Shown: in pieces, positions 40,445-48,140 of the stretch
How the letters are laid out: each line of letters opens with the position of its first letter
How positions within the stretch are numbered: position 1 is the first letter of the stretch
Assembly: GCF_042677005.1 (NCBI RefSeq)
Contig: NZ_JBHTIF010000001.1
Location: forward strand, 1,984,001-2,048,000
Length of the DNA: 64,000 nt
Origin: Lysobacter_I brunescens
Lineage (GTDB): Bacteria; Pseudomonadota; Gammaproteobacteria; Xanthomonadales; Xanthomonadaceae
Direction of reading: 5' to 3'
Translations under genes and position numbers: made by a program
Notes under the pieces: generated by a model
What the model was told of the DNA's origin: nothing
Databases searched by the model: none
Seen by the model: only the letters and a program-made list of their open reading frames with translations

Positions 40445-41248
40445 ATGTTGTTTCGATGGATCGCCGTTGTGCTCACCCTGGGCGTCGGTGTCGCCGCTGC
40501 GACCCGCGACGCGAACGCCGCGGACCGGCCGCCCGCGCCGGCCGCGCACTGCTTCGATGCCCGCGACATCCGCGAGGCGGTGCAGAGCGATGTGCGCACC
40601 ATCGCCGTGCGCCTGGGAGACGAGTCGCGCTACCGGCTGGAGCTGATCGATGCCTGTCCCGGTGCGCTGCGTCGGGATCGGGTGAAGATCGCCAGCCGTC
40701 ACGGCTGGGTCTGCGGCAGCAATGACGAAGTGGTGGTGTCCGGCCAGCGCACGTGCCCGCTGGCGGGCCTCGCGAAGATCGATGCCCGCGCATTCGCCGA
40801 GCTGGCCCTGCGCGCGCAGCGGCCCGCGGCGGACGGCGGCGACCTGGAGACCATCGAGGTGCGCAGCAAGCGGCGCCGCGGCTTCGGCGGGACCACCGCG
40901 TATTGTCTCGACGCCCGCTTCATGCGCGGCTGGAGCGAAGACGGCGGCGACATCATCGTGGAAGTGGCGCCCAGGCGCAGTGGCGGCCACCGCTTCTACC
41001 GCGTCGAACTGGCGGGCTCCTGCAGCACGACGACCACGGCGACCGGCGTGCAGTTGCTGTCCCCGACCGGCGGCACGGCGATCTGCGGCAACCCCGGCGA
41101 TCGCGTGACGTTCGCGTTCGAAGGGGGCGGCGCATCGGCGTCGGACACCCTGTCCAGCCGTTTCGCGGGCAGCCTGGCCAACCAGGCCGGCTGCGCCATC
41201 AAGCAGGTCTACCCGATCCTGCCCGGAGAGACGCAGGCGAGTCGCTGA
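40445..41248 (+). CDS. Secreted protein with two tandem DUF6491-like units
   Basis: A 267-aa exported protein (signal peptide to about residue 26). The mature part contains two similar halves: HCFDARDIREAV ... YRLELIDACPG ... WVCGSNDEVVV ... TCPL and YCLDARFMRGWS ... YRVELAGSCST ... AICGNPGDRVTF ... CAIKQV. The four Cys of each half are in register, which points to an internal duplication with two disulfides per unit. The motif is like DUF6491 proteins of Xanthomonadaceae (from memory). Function unknown. It ends at a REP doublet. Confidence 0.68.
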   Translation: MLFRWIAVVLTLGVGVAAATRDANAADRPPAPAAHCFDARDIREAVQSDVRTIAVRLGDESRYRLELIDACPGALRRDRVKIASRHGWVCGSNDEVVVSGQRTCPLAGLAKIDARAFAELALRAQRPAADGGDLETIEVRSKRRRGFGGTTAYCLDARFMRGWSEDGGDIIVEVAPRRSGGHRFYRVELAGSCSTTTTATGVQLLSPTGGTAICGNPGDRVTFAFEGGGASASDTLSSRFAGSLANQAGCAIKQVYPILPGETQASR

Positions 41249-41280
41249 GGCGCCGCGATCCTGCCTTGCAAAGCGCTTTA

Positions 41281-41355
41281 TAGGAGGGCCTTCAGGCCCG
41301 AGCTCTTCATGGGCGGTTGCCCGATATCAAGAACTCGGGCCTGAAGGCCCTCCTA
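41281..41355. repeat. Inverted REP doublet between convergent genes
   Basis: Two 27-bp arms (taggagggccttcaggcccg... at 41281-41307 and its reverse complement at 41329-41355) differ at one base and flank a 21-nt loop. Each arm contains the palindrome GGGCCTtcAGGCCC, and the right copy reads TGTAGGAG inward. This is the common Xanthomonas/Pseudomonas REP type and may serve as a bidirectional terminator for the secreted protein and arginase genes. Confidence 0.8.
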
Positions 41356-41381
41356 CAGAAGCGGAATCACTCAAGCGCGCC

Positions 41382-42305
41382 TCAATCCCGCATCAACGTC
41401 GACTTGCCGAACAGGCTTTCCACCAGGTCCACGGCGAGCTCGGCGGTGGCGTTGTGGTTGTCGAGGGCGGGGTTGAGTTCGACGATGTCCAGCGAGCACA
41501 TGCGGCCGGTGTCGGCGATCATCTCCATCACCAGCTGCGCTTCGCGGTAGTTCGGGCCGCCGGGGACGGTGGTGCCGACGCCGGGGGCGATGCTGGGATC
41601 GAGGAAGTCCACGTCGAAGCTGACGTGCAGGTGGGTGTCTTCGTCGACGCCTTCCAGCGCCTCCTCCATCGCGCGCTTCATGCCGACTTCGTCGATGTAG
41701 CGCATGTCGTAGATATCTAGGCCATGGTCCTTCACCAGGCGCTTCTCGCCGGCGTCGACCGAGCGGATGCCGATCTGGCGGATCTCGTCGGAACGCATCG
41801 CCGGGGCGCTGCCGCCGAGCGTGGTGAGCGCGGTCGGGCCGAGGCCGCACAGGCAGGCCACCGGCATGCCGTGGACGTTGCCCGAGGGCGTGACGTCGCT
41901 GGTGTTGAAGTCGGCGTGGGCGTCCAGCCAGAGCACGCGCAGCTTCTTGCCGGTGCGCCGGCAGTGGCGGGCGACGGCGGTGATCGAACCCAGGCCCAGG
42001 CAGTGGTCGCCGCCGAGCACGATCGGCATGCGGCCCCGGGACAGCTCGGCGTCCACCGCGTCCATCAGCGCCTTGTTCCATGCCACGACTTCGTCGAGAT
42101 GGCGGTAGCCGTCCACCGGCGGCAGCCAGGGGTTGGCCGGGCCAACGACATTGCCGCGATCGATCACTTCCACGCCACGCGCGGCAAGGGCCTCGCCCAG
42201 ACCTGCGATGCGCAGCGCATCCGGCCCCATCCGGGCGCCCTTGTGGCCGGCACCGATGTCGGTGGGCACGCCGATCAGGGACACGGGCGGGTAGCTGCGC
42301 TGCAT
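41382..42305 (-). CDS. rocF: Arginase
   Basis: A 307-aa manganese enzyme hydrolysing arginine to ornithine and urea. All metal-binding signatures are present: GGDHCLGLGS, LDAHADFNTSD, VSFDVDFLDPS and the C-terminal SLDIVELNPALD. N-terminal PVSLIGVPTDIGAG and the length favour true arginase over agmatinase or formiminoglutamase. It is the last gene of a minus-strand series beginning at 47667, lying 29 bp downstream of tRNA-Thr. Confidence 0.93.
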   Translation of the reverse strand: MQRSYPPVSLIGVPTDIGAGHKGARMGPDALRIAGLGEALAARGVEVIDRGNVVGPANPWLPPVDGYRHLDEVVAWNKALMDAVDAELSRGRMPIVLGGDHCLGLGSITAVARHCRRTGKKLRVLWLDAHADFNTSDVTPSGNVHGMPVACLCGLGPTALTTLGGSAPAMRSDEIRQIGIRSVDAGEKRLVKDHGLDIYDMRYIDEVGMKRAMEEALEGVDEDTHLHVSFDVDFLDPSIAPGVGTTVPGGPNYREAQLVMEMIADTGRMCSLDIVELNPALDNHNATAELAVDLVESLFGKSTLMRD

Positions 42306-42333
42306 GGGGCCATCCGGGCAGGGAAGGGGAATG

Positions 42334-42409
42334 TGGTGCCGACAGTCCGACTCGAACGGACGACCTACCGCTTACAAGGCGGTTGCTCTACCAACTGAGC
42401 TATGCCGGC
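42334..42409 (-). tRNA. tRNA-Thr (anticodon TGT)
   Basis: A 76-nt cloverleaf with encoded CCA. Acceptor GCCGGCA pairs with TGTCGGC (one G-T), D-arm GCTC...GAGC, anticodon arm ACCGC-CTTGTAA-GCGGT (anticodon TGT reads ACA/ACG), T-arm with TTCGAGT. It closely resembles E. coli tRNA-Thr(TGT). It lies between the SPOR gene and arginase on the same strand, so it may be processed from the longer transcript. Confidence 0.97.
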
Positions 42410-42470
42410 GAAATGCGCGGGCCATGTCGGCCCGGAGGAGCCGCGATTCTACGACAGGCCCGTCATGACG

Positions 42471-43169
42471 TCAGCGTACGGTGGCGCAATCGGTCGCGCG
42501 CACGGCCATGCCGGCGGCGCGGCGCGCCTGATTCTGGTCGAACCCGGGGCCGGCCACGAGATCCAGCCAGTAGCGGCTGCGGGTTTCGCCCAGCGCCTCG
42601 GCCCGGGCAGCGAAGCCCGCGGCATTCAGCGCGGTGGCATGGGCGCGGGCGCGGGCTTCGGTGCTGAACCGGCCGAGGGCGATGCTGTGGGCCTCGGCGC
42701 CGTCGCCGACGACGACCAGATCGTTGAAGCCGGCAGCGCGCAGGCGCTGGGCGCTGGCGTCGGCGGTGGCGCGATCGGCCGCTGCGGGGAGGTAGACCCG
42801 CCAGCCGCGCCCGCCGTTCTCGCGGATCTCGCGACTGCGCAGGCGGCTGGCCATCGGTGCCAGCGCGGCGCGTGCGGCGTCCAGCGCGGCGGTGTCGGCG
42901 AACGGGCCGGCGCTGAAGCAGCGTTCCGGTGCCGCCGCCGTTGCGGGCGTTGCGGACGGTGTTGCGGGTGCTGCCGGGGTCTCGGTCGATGCCGCGACGG
43001 CGGGCGCTGTCGGTCGTGGATCCGGGCGTTCGCTCAGCAACTGCAGCCGGGCGATGCCCGAGGGCGCCTCCTCGGCCGGCGCCGGTGGCGCATCGGAACG
43101 CAGGCCCCACCACAGGGCGACGCCGAGGTTGAGGACCACCAGCAGGACGAGCGAGGCGCGCAGAGTCAT
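42471..43169 (-). CDS. SPOR-domain membrane protein
   Basis: A 232-aa bitopic protein: short cytoplasmic start, one N-terminal transmembrane helix (ASLVLLVVLNLGVALWWGL), an Ala/Pro-rich periplasmic linker and a C-terminal SPOR-like repeat domain (from about residue 85; RCFSAGPFAD, WRVYLPAAAD, IALGRFST, YWLDLVAG). SPOR domains bind denuded peptidoglycan at division sites. It starts 4 bp after the coaX stop, hence the same operon. Confidence 0.82.
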   Translation of the reverse strand: MTLRASLVLLVVLNLGVALWWGLRSDAPPAPAEEAPSGIARLQLLSERPDPRPTAPAVAASTETPAAPATPSATPATAAAPERCFSAGPFADTAALDAARAALAPMASRLRSREIRENGGRGWRVYLPAAADRATADASAQRLRAAGFNDLVVVGDGAEAHSIALGRFSTEARARAHATALNAAGFAARAEALGETRSRYWLDLVAGPGFDQNQARRAAGMAVRATDCATVR

Positions 43170-43173
43170 GCGG

Positions 43174-43911
43174 TCATTCTACGGGACCGGCCCATGCCGC
43201 CAGACCTTCGAGGACCAGATGCGGCGCGCGCGCGGCCGCCGGGTCCAGGCCGTCGAGCGCGTCCACGCCGCCGCCGTGGAGCAGCAGCGCCGGGCGCCGA
43301 CCGATGCGCACTACGGCGTCGCGCAGGCCCTGCTCGATCAGCGCCAGCGCGGCGCCGTCGCAGCCGCTGCGCAGGGCATCGCGGGTGTCGTCCGCGAAGG
43401 CGACGAAGGCGCCGCCGTGCTCGGGCAGCTGCGCGGCCTTGCCGTGCAGGGCTTCGCGCATCAGTGCGGGCGAGGGCGCGATTCGCCCGCCGTGGTGGAG
43501 GCCGTCGGCGTCGACCAGGTCCAGCGTGATCGCAGTGCCGATGCCGACCACCAGCCACGGCCCGGGGCCACGGCGACGCGTGCCGAGCAGGGCGAGGAAG
43601 CGGTCCGTGCCGAGGTGTTCGGGAATCGGGTAGGCGATGCGCAATCCGTCGAGCCGCGCGACCGTGCGCGCGATCGACAGCCGTGCGCAGCGCGCGGTCA
43701 GCACGCCCAGCAGCTGCATACGCAGCGCCTGCGCGCCGACCATCGTCAGCGCCGCAGCCTCGAAGCGCGGTGGCAGCGCGGCGTCCCAGCCCTCGGGCAG
43801 GTCCGCGCCGTCGTGCGCGATCGCAGTGACATCGCCAGGCCTGCCATCGCACAGCGGCGCGTACTTCAGGCGGGTGTTGCCGAGGTCGAACAGCCAGGAA
43901 TCGGAACTCAT
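43174..43911 (-). CDS. coaX: Type III pantothenate kinase
   Basis: A 245-aa ASKHA-fold enzyme catalysing the first step of coenzyme A synthesis. Key motifs are LFDLGNTRLKYA (phosphate 1), HLGTDRFLALLG, VVGIGTAITLDLVDADG and HHGGRIAPSPALM. Xanthomonadaceae use CoaX instead of CoaA. ATG 43911 lies 7 bp after the birA stop, consistent with the birA-coaX pair seen in many proteobacteria. Confidence 0.93.
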   Translation of the reverse strand: MSSDSWLFDLGNTRLKYAPLCDGRPGDVTAIAHDGADLPEGWDAALPPRFEAAALTMVGAQALRMQLLGVLTARCARLSIARTVARLDGLRIAYPIPEHLGTDRFLALLGTRRRGPGPWLVVGIGTAITLDLVDADGLHHGGRIAPSPALMREALHGKAAQLPEHGGAFVAFADDTRDALRSGCDGAALALIEQGLRDAVVRIGRRPALLLHGGGVDALDGLDPAAARAPHLVLEGLAAWAGPVE

Positions 43912-43918
43912 GCGTGCA

Positions 43919-44746
43919 TCATGCCTGCGCACGGCCCCGCCTGCGCACGCGGACCTCGCCCGCATGCAGCGAGCGCAGGCCGTCGTCGGTCTGCAGCCGC
44001 AGCGCGCCGTCGTCGGCGACCCCGACGGCGATGCCGGTGACGGTCCGGTCCCCGACCAGCGCATCGACCTGCGCTTCGCGCAGCGCATCGAGCGCATCGA
44101 ACCGGTGCAGGAAGGGCGCCAGACCGTCGGCGTCGAATTGCGCCAGCACCTTCGCCAGTGAGGCGAGCAGAGCGGCCGCGACGCTGTCGCGCCCCGGTGC
44201 GCCGCCCGCGATCTGCGCCTGCAGGTCGGTCCAGGGCTGGTCGATCGCGGTCGCGGCTTCGGCGGGCATACGCACGTTCAGGCCGATGCCGATCACCGCG
44301 CGCGCGACGCCATCCTGCAGCCCGCCTTCGATCAGGATGCCGCCGAGCTTGTGCAGCACGCCGTCGTCATCGACCACCAGGTCGTTCGGCCATTTCACGG
44401 CAACGCGCGCGGCACCGATCGCGCGCAACGCTTCGGCGGTCGCGATGCCCACGACGAGGCTGAGCCCGCCGAGTCGCGCCAGTTCTCCAGAGAAACGCCG
44501 CGAAACGGAGAAGTAGAGGTTCGCGCCCGGCGGCGACGCCCACGGCCGGCCCTGGCGTCCGCGCCCGCCGTGCTGGGTGTCGGCGAACAGCGCGACCAGA
44601 CCGCTGTCCGGCGTGCGTCGGCGCAGCAGTTCGCTGTTGGTCGAGTCGATGGCGTCGACAACCTCGATCGATGCGAAGGCCGGGCGTGTCGTCGGGTCCA
44701 GCCGGGCGAGGATCGACGATGCGTCGAGCATGTCGATGTCACTCAT
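43919..44746 (-). CDS. birA: Biotin--[acetyl-CoA-carboxylase] ligase, without DNA-binding domain
   Basis: A 275-aa biotin protein ligase that activates biotin as biotinyl-AMP and loads it on acetyl-CoA carboxylase. Conserved parts are IDSTNSELLRR, GGRGRQGRPWASPPGANLYF (biotinyl-AMP loop), VKWPNDLVVD and LGGILIEG. The family's N-terminal winged helix (about 60-80 residues) is missing; only about 25 residues precede the catalytic domain, so it is a class I ligase without repressor function. ATG 44746 overlaps the plsY stop (4 bp). Confidence 0.93.
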   Translation of the reverse strand: MSDIDMLDASSILARLDPTTRPAFASIEVVDAIDSTNSELLRRRTPDSGLVALFADTQHGGRGRQGRPWASPPGANLYFSVSRRFSGELARLGGLSLVVGIATAEALRAIGAARVAVKWPNDLVVDDDGVLHKLGGILIEGGLQDGVARAVIGIGLNVRMPAEAATAIDQPWTDLQAQIAGGAPGRDSVAAALLASLAKVLAQFDADGLAPFLHRFDALDALREAQVDALVGDRTVTGIAVGVADDGALRLQTDDGLRSLHAGEVRVRRRGRAQA

Positions 44747-45378
44747 TTGCGCAGGAACCAGCGATGCAGCAGTCGCGCCTTCTCGAAGCGCGACTCGGTG
44801 CCGGCGCGCAGCCGCGCGAGGTTGGCGCGATGCGTGTACACCAGCAGCAGCGCGATCGCGACCGTGAGCAGGTGCAGCGGCATCGACACGCGCAGCGCCA
44901 TGCCGAGCAGCGCTGCCGTCAGTCCGGCCAGCACGGTCGCCAGGCCGACGTAGCCGCTCAGCACGATCGTGCCGATCCACACCGCGAGCATCACCGGCAC
45001 CGACTGCGGCCACAGCACGACCAGCGCGCCCACCCCCGTCGCCGCGCCCTTGCCGCCGCGGAAACCGTGCCACACCGGCCAGACATGCCCGACCACCGCC
45101 GCGAACGCGCAGGCGTGCCCCAGCCAGGCGGCGCTCGACGCCGGCGCGAAACGCAGCCCCAGCCACGCCGCCAGCGCGCCCTTGCCGATGTCGATGACGA
45201 TCACGCCCAGCGCGAACGCCAGCCCCTGGGTGCGGAAGGCATTGGTCCCGCCCGCGTTGCCGCTGCCCATCGTGCGGATATCCACCCCGCGCAGCCGGCC
45301 GAGCAGCAGGCTGCCGGAGAGCGAGCCGAGGAGGTAGGCGGCGAGGAGGATCGATGCGGTGAGGATCTGTTCGTTCAA
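44743..45378 (-). CDS. plsY: Acyl-phosphate:glycerol-3-phosphate acyltransferase
   Basis: A 211-aa inner-membrane enzyme transferring an acyl chain from acyl-phosphate to glycerol-3-phosphate, the first committed step of phospholipid synthesis. Three active-site motifs are visible: GSGNAGGTNAFRTQG, GHVWPVWHGFRGGKG and the loop with SGYVGLAT, within about seven hydrophobic segments. The start is TTG 45378 (AGGTGG 5 bp upstream); there is no ATG nearby, and the start overlaps the preceding gene's stop by 4 bp. It sits next to the FakA-FakB fusion, which would make its acyl-phosphate substrate. Confidence 0.92.
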   Translation of the reverse strand: MNEQILTASILLAAYLLGSLSGSLLLGRLRGVDIRTMGSGNAGGTNAFRTQGLAFALGVIVIDIGKGALAAWLGLRFAPASSAAWLGHACAFAAVVGHVWPVWHGFRGGKGAATGVGALVVLWPQSVPVMLAVWIGTIVLSGYVGLATVLAGLTAALLGMALRVSMPLHLLTVAIALLLVYTHRANLARLRAGTESRFEKARLLHRWFLRK

Positions 45379-45680
45379 GGTTCCACCTTCACGCAGCGCC
45401 CGAAGATCGAGTTCGGTCCGATCCAGCCGTTGATGTAGCCCTTGTTGTTGCCGATCTGGAAGCGTTGTCCCTGGATCGCCTTGATCAGGTGCAGGTACTC
45501 GGCGCCATGGACCTTGCAGAGCACGATGTCGTCGACATGCAGCATGGCGTGATCGGCGACGGGCTCGACCGTGCACTGCTGGCCGGATTCGATGCGTCCG
45601 GTCATCGAGCCGCCGCGTGGCCGGAAGACCACGGTCTCGCCCTGTTTCAGTCGTTCGATGTAGCGGCTGGCCCAGCCCAT
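45375..45680 (-). CDS. Small S24/LexA-like peptidase-fold protein
   Basis: A 101-aa protein resembling the S24/S26 (LexA C-terminal/signal peptidase) beta fold: VVFRPRGGSMTGRIESGQ contains the Gly-Ser-Met nucleophile-like motif, and later strands read DDIVLCKVHGAEYLHLIKAI and FQIGNNKGYINGWI. It has no DNA-binding domain. Whether it cleaves anything is unknown. Its stop overlaps the plsY TTG start, and it begins 32 bp after the FakA-FakB stop. Confidence 0.7.
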   Translation of the reverse strand: MGWASRYIERLKQGETVVFRPRGGSMTGRIESGQQCTVEPVADHAMLHVDDIVLCKVHGAEYLHLIKAIQGQRFQIGNNKGYINGWIGPNSIFGRCVKVEP

Positions 45681-45711
45681 GCGTCGCCTTGGTTCCTCGG
45701 TGAGGCGCGCA

Positions 45712-47667
45712 TCATCCCGCGAACGGCTGCACCGACGCCACCAGCGCGCCGCGCCCGGCATGCGCGCCGATCGCGGGGCCGGTCTCGACCAGGTGCGCTT
45801 CGACGAAGTCCAGCCGCCCGCGCAGCGCGGCCAGCAGGCGTTCGCCATCCTCGCGCGCATCGCAGTGGCCGATGATCGCGCGCAGGCGCGTCGATGGTCC
45901 GAGGGCCTTGCGCACGCGCCTGGCGACATGGGCGGCGAAGGCTTCCGGCGCCCCGGCCTTCGCGAACAGACCCCCGGCGACGGCGAGCTTGCCATCCGGT
46001 TTCATCTTCGCCACCGGCGTGAGCCCGGTGAACCGCACCGCCGGCTCGGCCCATGCGGGGACGCGGCCGCCGCGTACGGCGTGGGTGATGTCGCGCACGA
46101 TCGCCCAGGTGAGGGTCAGCGGGCGCAGGCGTTCGAGCTCGCGCAGGATCGCCTCGACATCCGCGCCGGCATCGGCCAGTTCCGCCGCGCGCCACGCCAG
46201 CAGCGCCTGACCGCCGGCGGCGTTGATGCTGTCGAACACGTGCACCCTGGACGCGTCTCCGCGTGCGGCGGCGTGTTCCGCCGACTGCAGCGTGCCCGAT
46301 ACGGCCCGCGACAGGCCGACGTACACCACCTGCGGATGGTGCGCGGCGAGGAATTCGAAGCTGCGCCTGAAATCGCCCGGCGGCGGCTGGCTGGTGCGCG
46401 GCAGCTGCTGCGAGGCGGCCATGCGCCGGTAGAACTCGGCGGTGCTCAGGCCGACCTTGTCGAGGTAGTCGCGACCGTCCAGGTTCACCCGCACCGGCAC
46501 CACGTGCAGCGCATGGCGTTCGACGATGGCCTCCGGTACGTCGGCGGCACTGTCGGTGACCACCGCGACCTTGTGCGCATGTTCGGTGCTGCGCGACTGC
46601 AGCAGCATGTCGTCGGCCTTCATGCCTTCGACCGTCGCGAAGGCCGCGCAGGCGTCGAACAACTGCTGCGGCGCGCCGACGTGCGCATGCACGCGCATCC
46701 GCGTGCCGCCGCCTGCCAGCACCATCGAATCGGCGCCGATGGCTTCCAGCGCGGCGCGGATCTCGGCGCGATCGATTGCCCGGCGTTCGCCGGCATCGAT
46801 CGCAGCGCGATCGACGATCAGCAGGCATTCGGTGCACCAGCGACGCGCGGGATCGACCGCGTCGTGCGGCGGGTGCGCGTCGTGTTCGTGATCGTCGGCG
46901 CCTTCGTTCGCTGCCTGCAGTGGCGCATGCACGCGCATGGCGCGCGGACCGCCGTCGGCGAACTCGGCGATGCCTTCGAGCAGGTCGACGAAGCCCTGCG
47001 CGCCGGCATCGACCACGCCGGCCTTCTGCAGCAGCGCCATCTGCTGCGGCGTCCGCGCCAGCGCGGCACGTGCCTGGGCGAGGGCGCGCGAGAAGCGGCC
47101 GCGCGGATCGTCGCGGACGTCGCTGGAAACGCTCTGGTCCGCCGCTTCCTGCATGGCTTCGGCGAAGCTGTCGATCACGCTCAGGATCGTGCCTTCCACC
47201 GGTTGCGCCAGTGCGCCGCGCGCCGCATCGGCACCGTGGCGCACGGCGGCGGCGAGCGTGGCGGCATCGAGTACGGGCTGGCTGCGGGCATGCTCGGCCA
47301 CGCCGTGCAGGAACTGGGCGAGGATCGCGCCGGAGTTGCCGCGCGCGCCGTCGATGGCATCGTCGCCGATCCGCCGCAGCAGTTCGCCGATGTGCCGGCT
47401 GCGACGGCTCAGCGCGCCGTTGAGCACGCTGCCGAGGGTGAAGGCGAGGTTGTTGCCGGTGTCGCCGTCGGCCACCGGGAAGACATTGATCCGGTTCAGG
47501 CCGTCGCGGGCGGCGATGACCCGGCGCGCGCCGGCGATCAGGGCGCGGCGCAGGGCGGGCGCGGTCAGCGCGCCTGCCGAACCGGGCGCACGGCGATCGG
47601 ACGCCCCGACGGCAGGGGCGCCGGGGGGCGGAAGGGGCGATGACGTGTCCGGAACGGGCGTGTTCAC
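45712..47667 (-). CDS. FakA-FakB fusion (DAK2-domain fatty acid kinase plus DegV lipid-binding domain)
   Basis: A 651-aa fusion. Residues about 35-240 are a DhaL/DAK2 nucleotide-binding domain (NVFPVADGDTGNN near 62-73; DGARGNSG). About 260-360 resemble the FakA middle domain (RWCTECLLIVD; RVHAHVGAPQQLF). From about 365 there is a complete DegV/FakB domain (KVAVVTDSAADVP; TSQPPPGDF near 425; VGLSRAVSGT; GGRVP). Separate FakA and FakB proteins phosphorylate fatty acids to acyl-phosphates for PlsY; here kinase and carrier are joined. GTG 47667 (VNTPVPD) is chosen; TTG 47709 is an alternative. It is the first gene of the minus-strand operon to plsY, birA and coaX. Confidence 0.85.
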   Translation of the reverse strand: MNTPVPDTSSPLPPPGAPAVGASDRRAPGSAGALTAPALRRALIAGARRVIAARDGLNRINVFPVADGDTGNNLAFTLGSVLNGALSRRSRHIGELLRRIGDDAIDGARGNSGAILAQFLHGVAEHARSQPVLDAATLAAAVRHGADAARGALAQPVEGTILSVIDSFAEAMQEAADQSVSSDVRDDPRGRFSRALAQARAALARTPQQMALLQKAGVVDAGAQGFVDLLEGIAEFADGGPRAMRVHAPLQAANEGADDHEHDAHPPHDAVDPARRWCTECLLIVDRAAIDAGERRAIDRAEIRAALEAIGADSMVLAGGGTRMRVHAHVGAPQQLFDACAAFATVEGMKADDMLLQSRSTEHAHKVAVVTDSAADVPEAIVERHALHVVPVRVNLDGRDYLDKVGLSTAEFYRRMAASQQLPRTSQPPPGDFRRSFEFLAAHHPQVVYVGLSRAVSGTLQSAEHAAARGDASRVHVFDSINAAGGQALLAWRAAELADAGADVEAILRELERLRPLTLTWAIVRDITHAVRGGRVPAWAEPAVRFTGLTPVAKMKPDGKLAVAGGLFAKAGAPEAFAAHVARRVRKALGPSTRLRAIIGHCDAREDGERLLAALRGRLDFVEAHLVETGPAIGAHAGRGALVASVQPFAG

Positions 47668-47728
47668 GCGAAGAGTCTGCCGCAAAGTCGCGAATCGTTG
47701 CTGTTGCAACGCAGCATCGACCGTTAAC

Positions 47729-47767
47729 GATCATGTCACGCGGATCGTGTCACATCCGCGCTATAGT
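47729..47767 (+). promoter_or_regulatory. Promoter with a direct-repeat operator
   Basis: Two direct repeats, gatcatgtcac at 47729 and gatcgtgtcac at 47743, differ at one base and are spaced 14 bp apart. They lie just upstream of a TATAGT -10 box at 47762-47767, 37 bp before the small exported protein's start. The repeats cover the -35 region, as expected for an activator site; the regulator is unknown. Confidence 0.45.
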
Positions 47768-47803
47768 CGCCGTCTTGTCCGCGACTCCACGATGGAAGCC
47801 GCC

Positions 47804-48112
47804 ATGCCCACCTCCCGCCACGCCCGGATTGCCCCGTTCGCCATCGCCACGGCCTTCGCACTGCTCGGTGCGCCGGCGCTGGCCTTGGCCGCACCCCTGG
47901 CGTCCGCCGGCACCGAGCCTTCGGGCTGCCCGGAGTCGGCTGGCGAGACGGTCGACGCCGAGAACGCGCCGCAGCAGAAATCGACGGCAGTGAAGCGCGG
48001 CACGTCCCGCGAGGCCGGCAAGTCCCGCCAGACCACGCCCTACCGCAGCAGCGACACCCCGTCGCGAGGCACGCCGCGCTGGCACCGCTTCCTGCCCGGC
48101 ATGTTCCGCTGA
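47804..48112 (+). CDS. Small exported hypothetical protein
   Basis: A 102-aa protein with an N-terminal hydrophobic signal (IAPFAIATAFALLGAPALALA) and a polar, low-complexity mature part rich in Ser, Thr, Arg and Lys (KSTAVKRGTSREAGKSRQTT). ATG 47804 has GGAAG about 6 bp upstream; ATG 47792 is an in-frame alternative. No domain recognised. It precedes mtfA by 28 bp. Confidence 0.5.
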   Translation: MPTSRHARIAPFAIATAFALLGAPALALAAPLASAGTEPSGCPESAGETVDAENAPQQKSTAVKRGTSREAGKSRQTTPYRSSDTPSRGTPRWHRFLPGMFR

Positions 48113-48140
48113 GTCTTTCGGCGCGCGAACCGAGCCGCTC

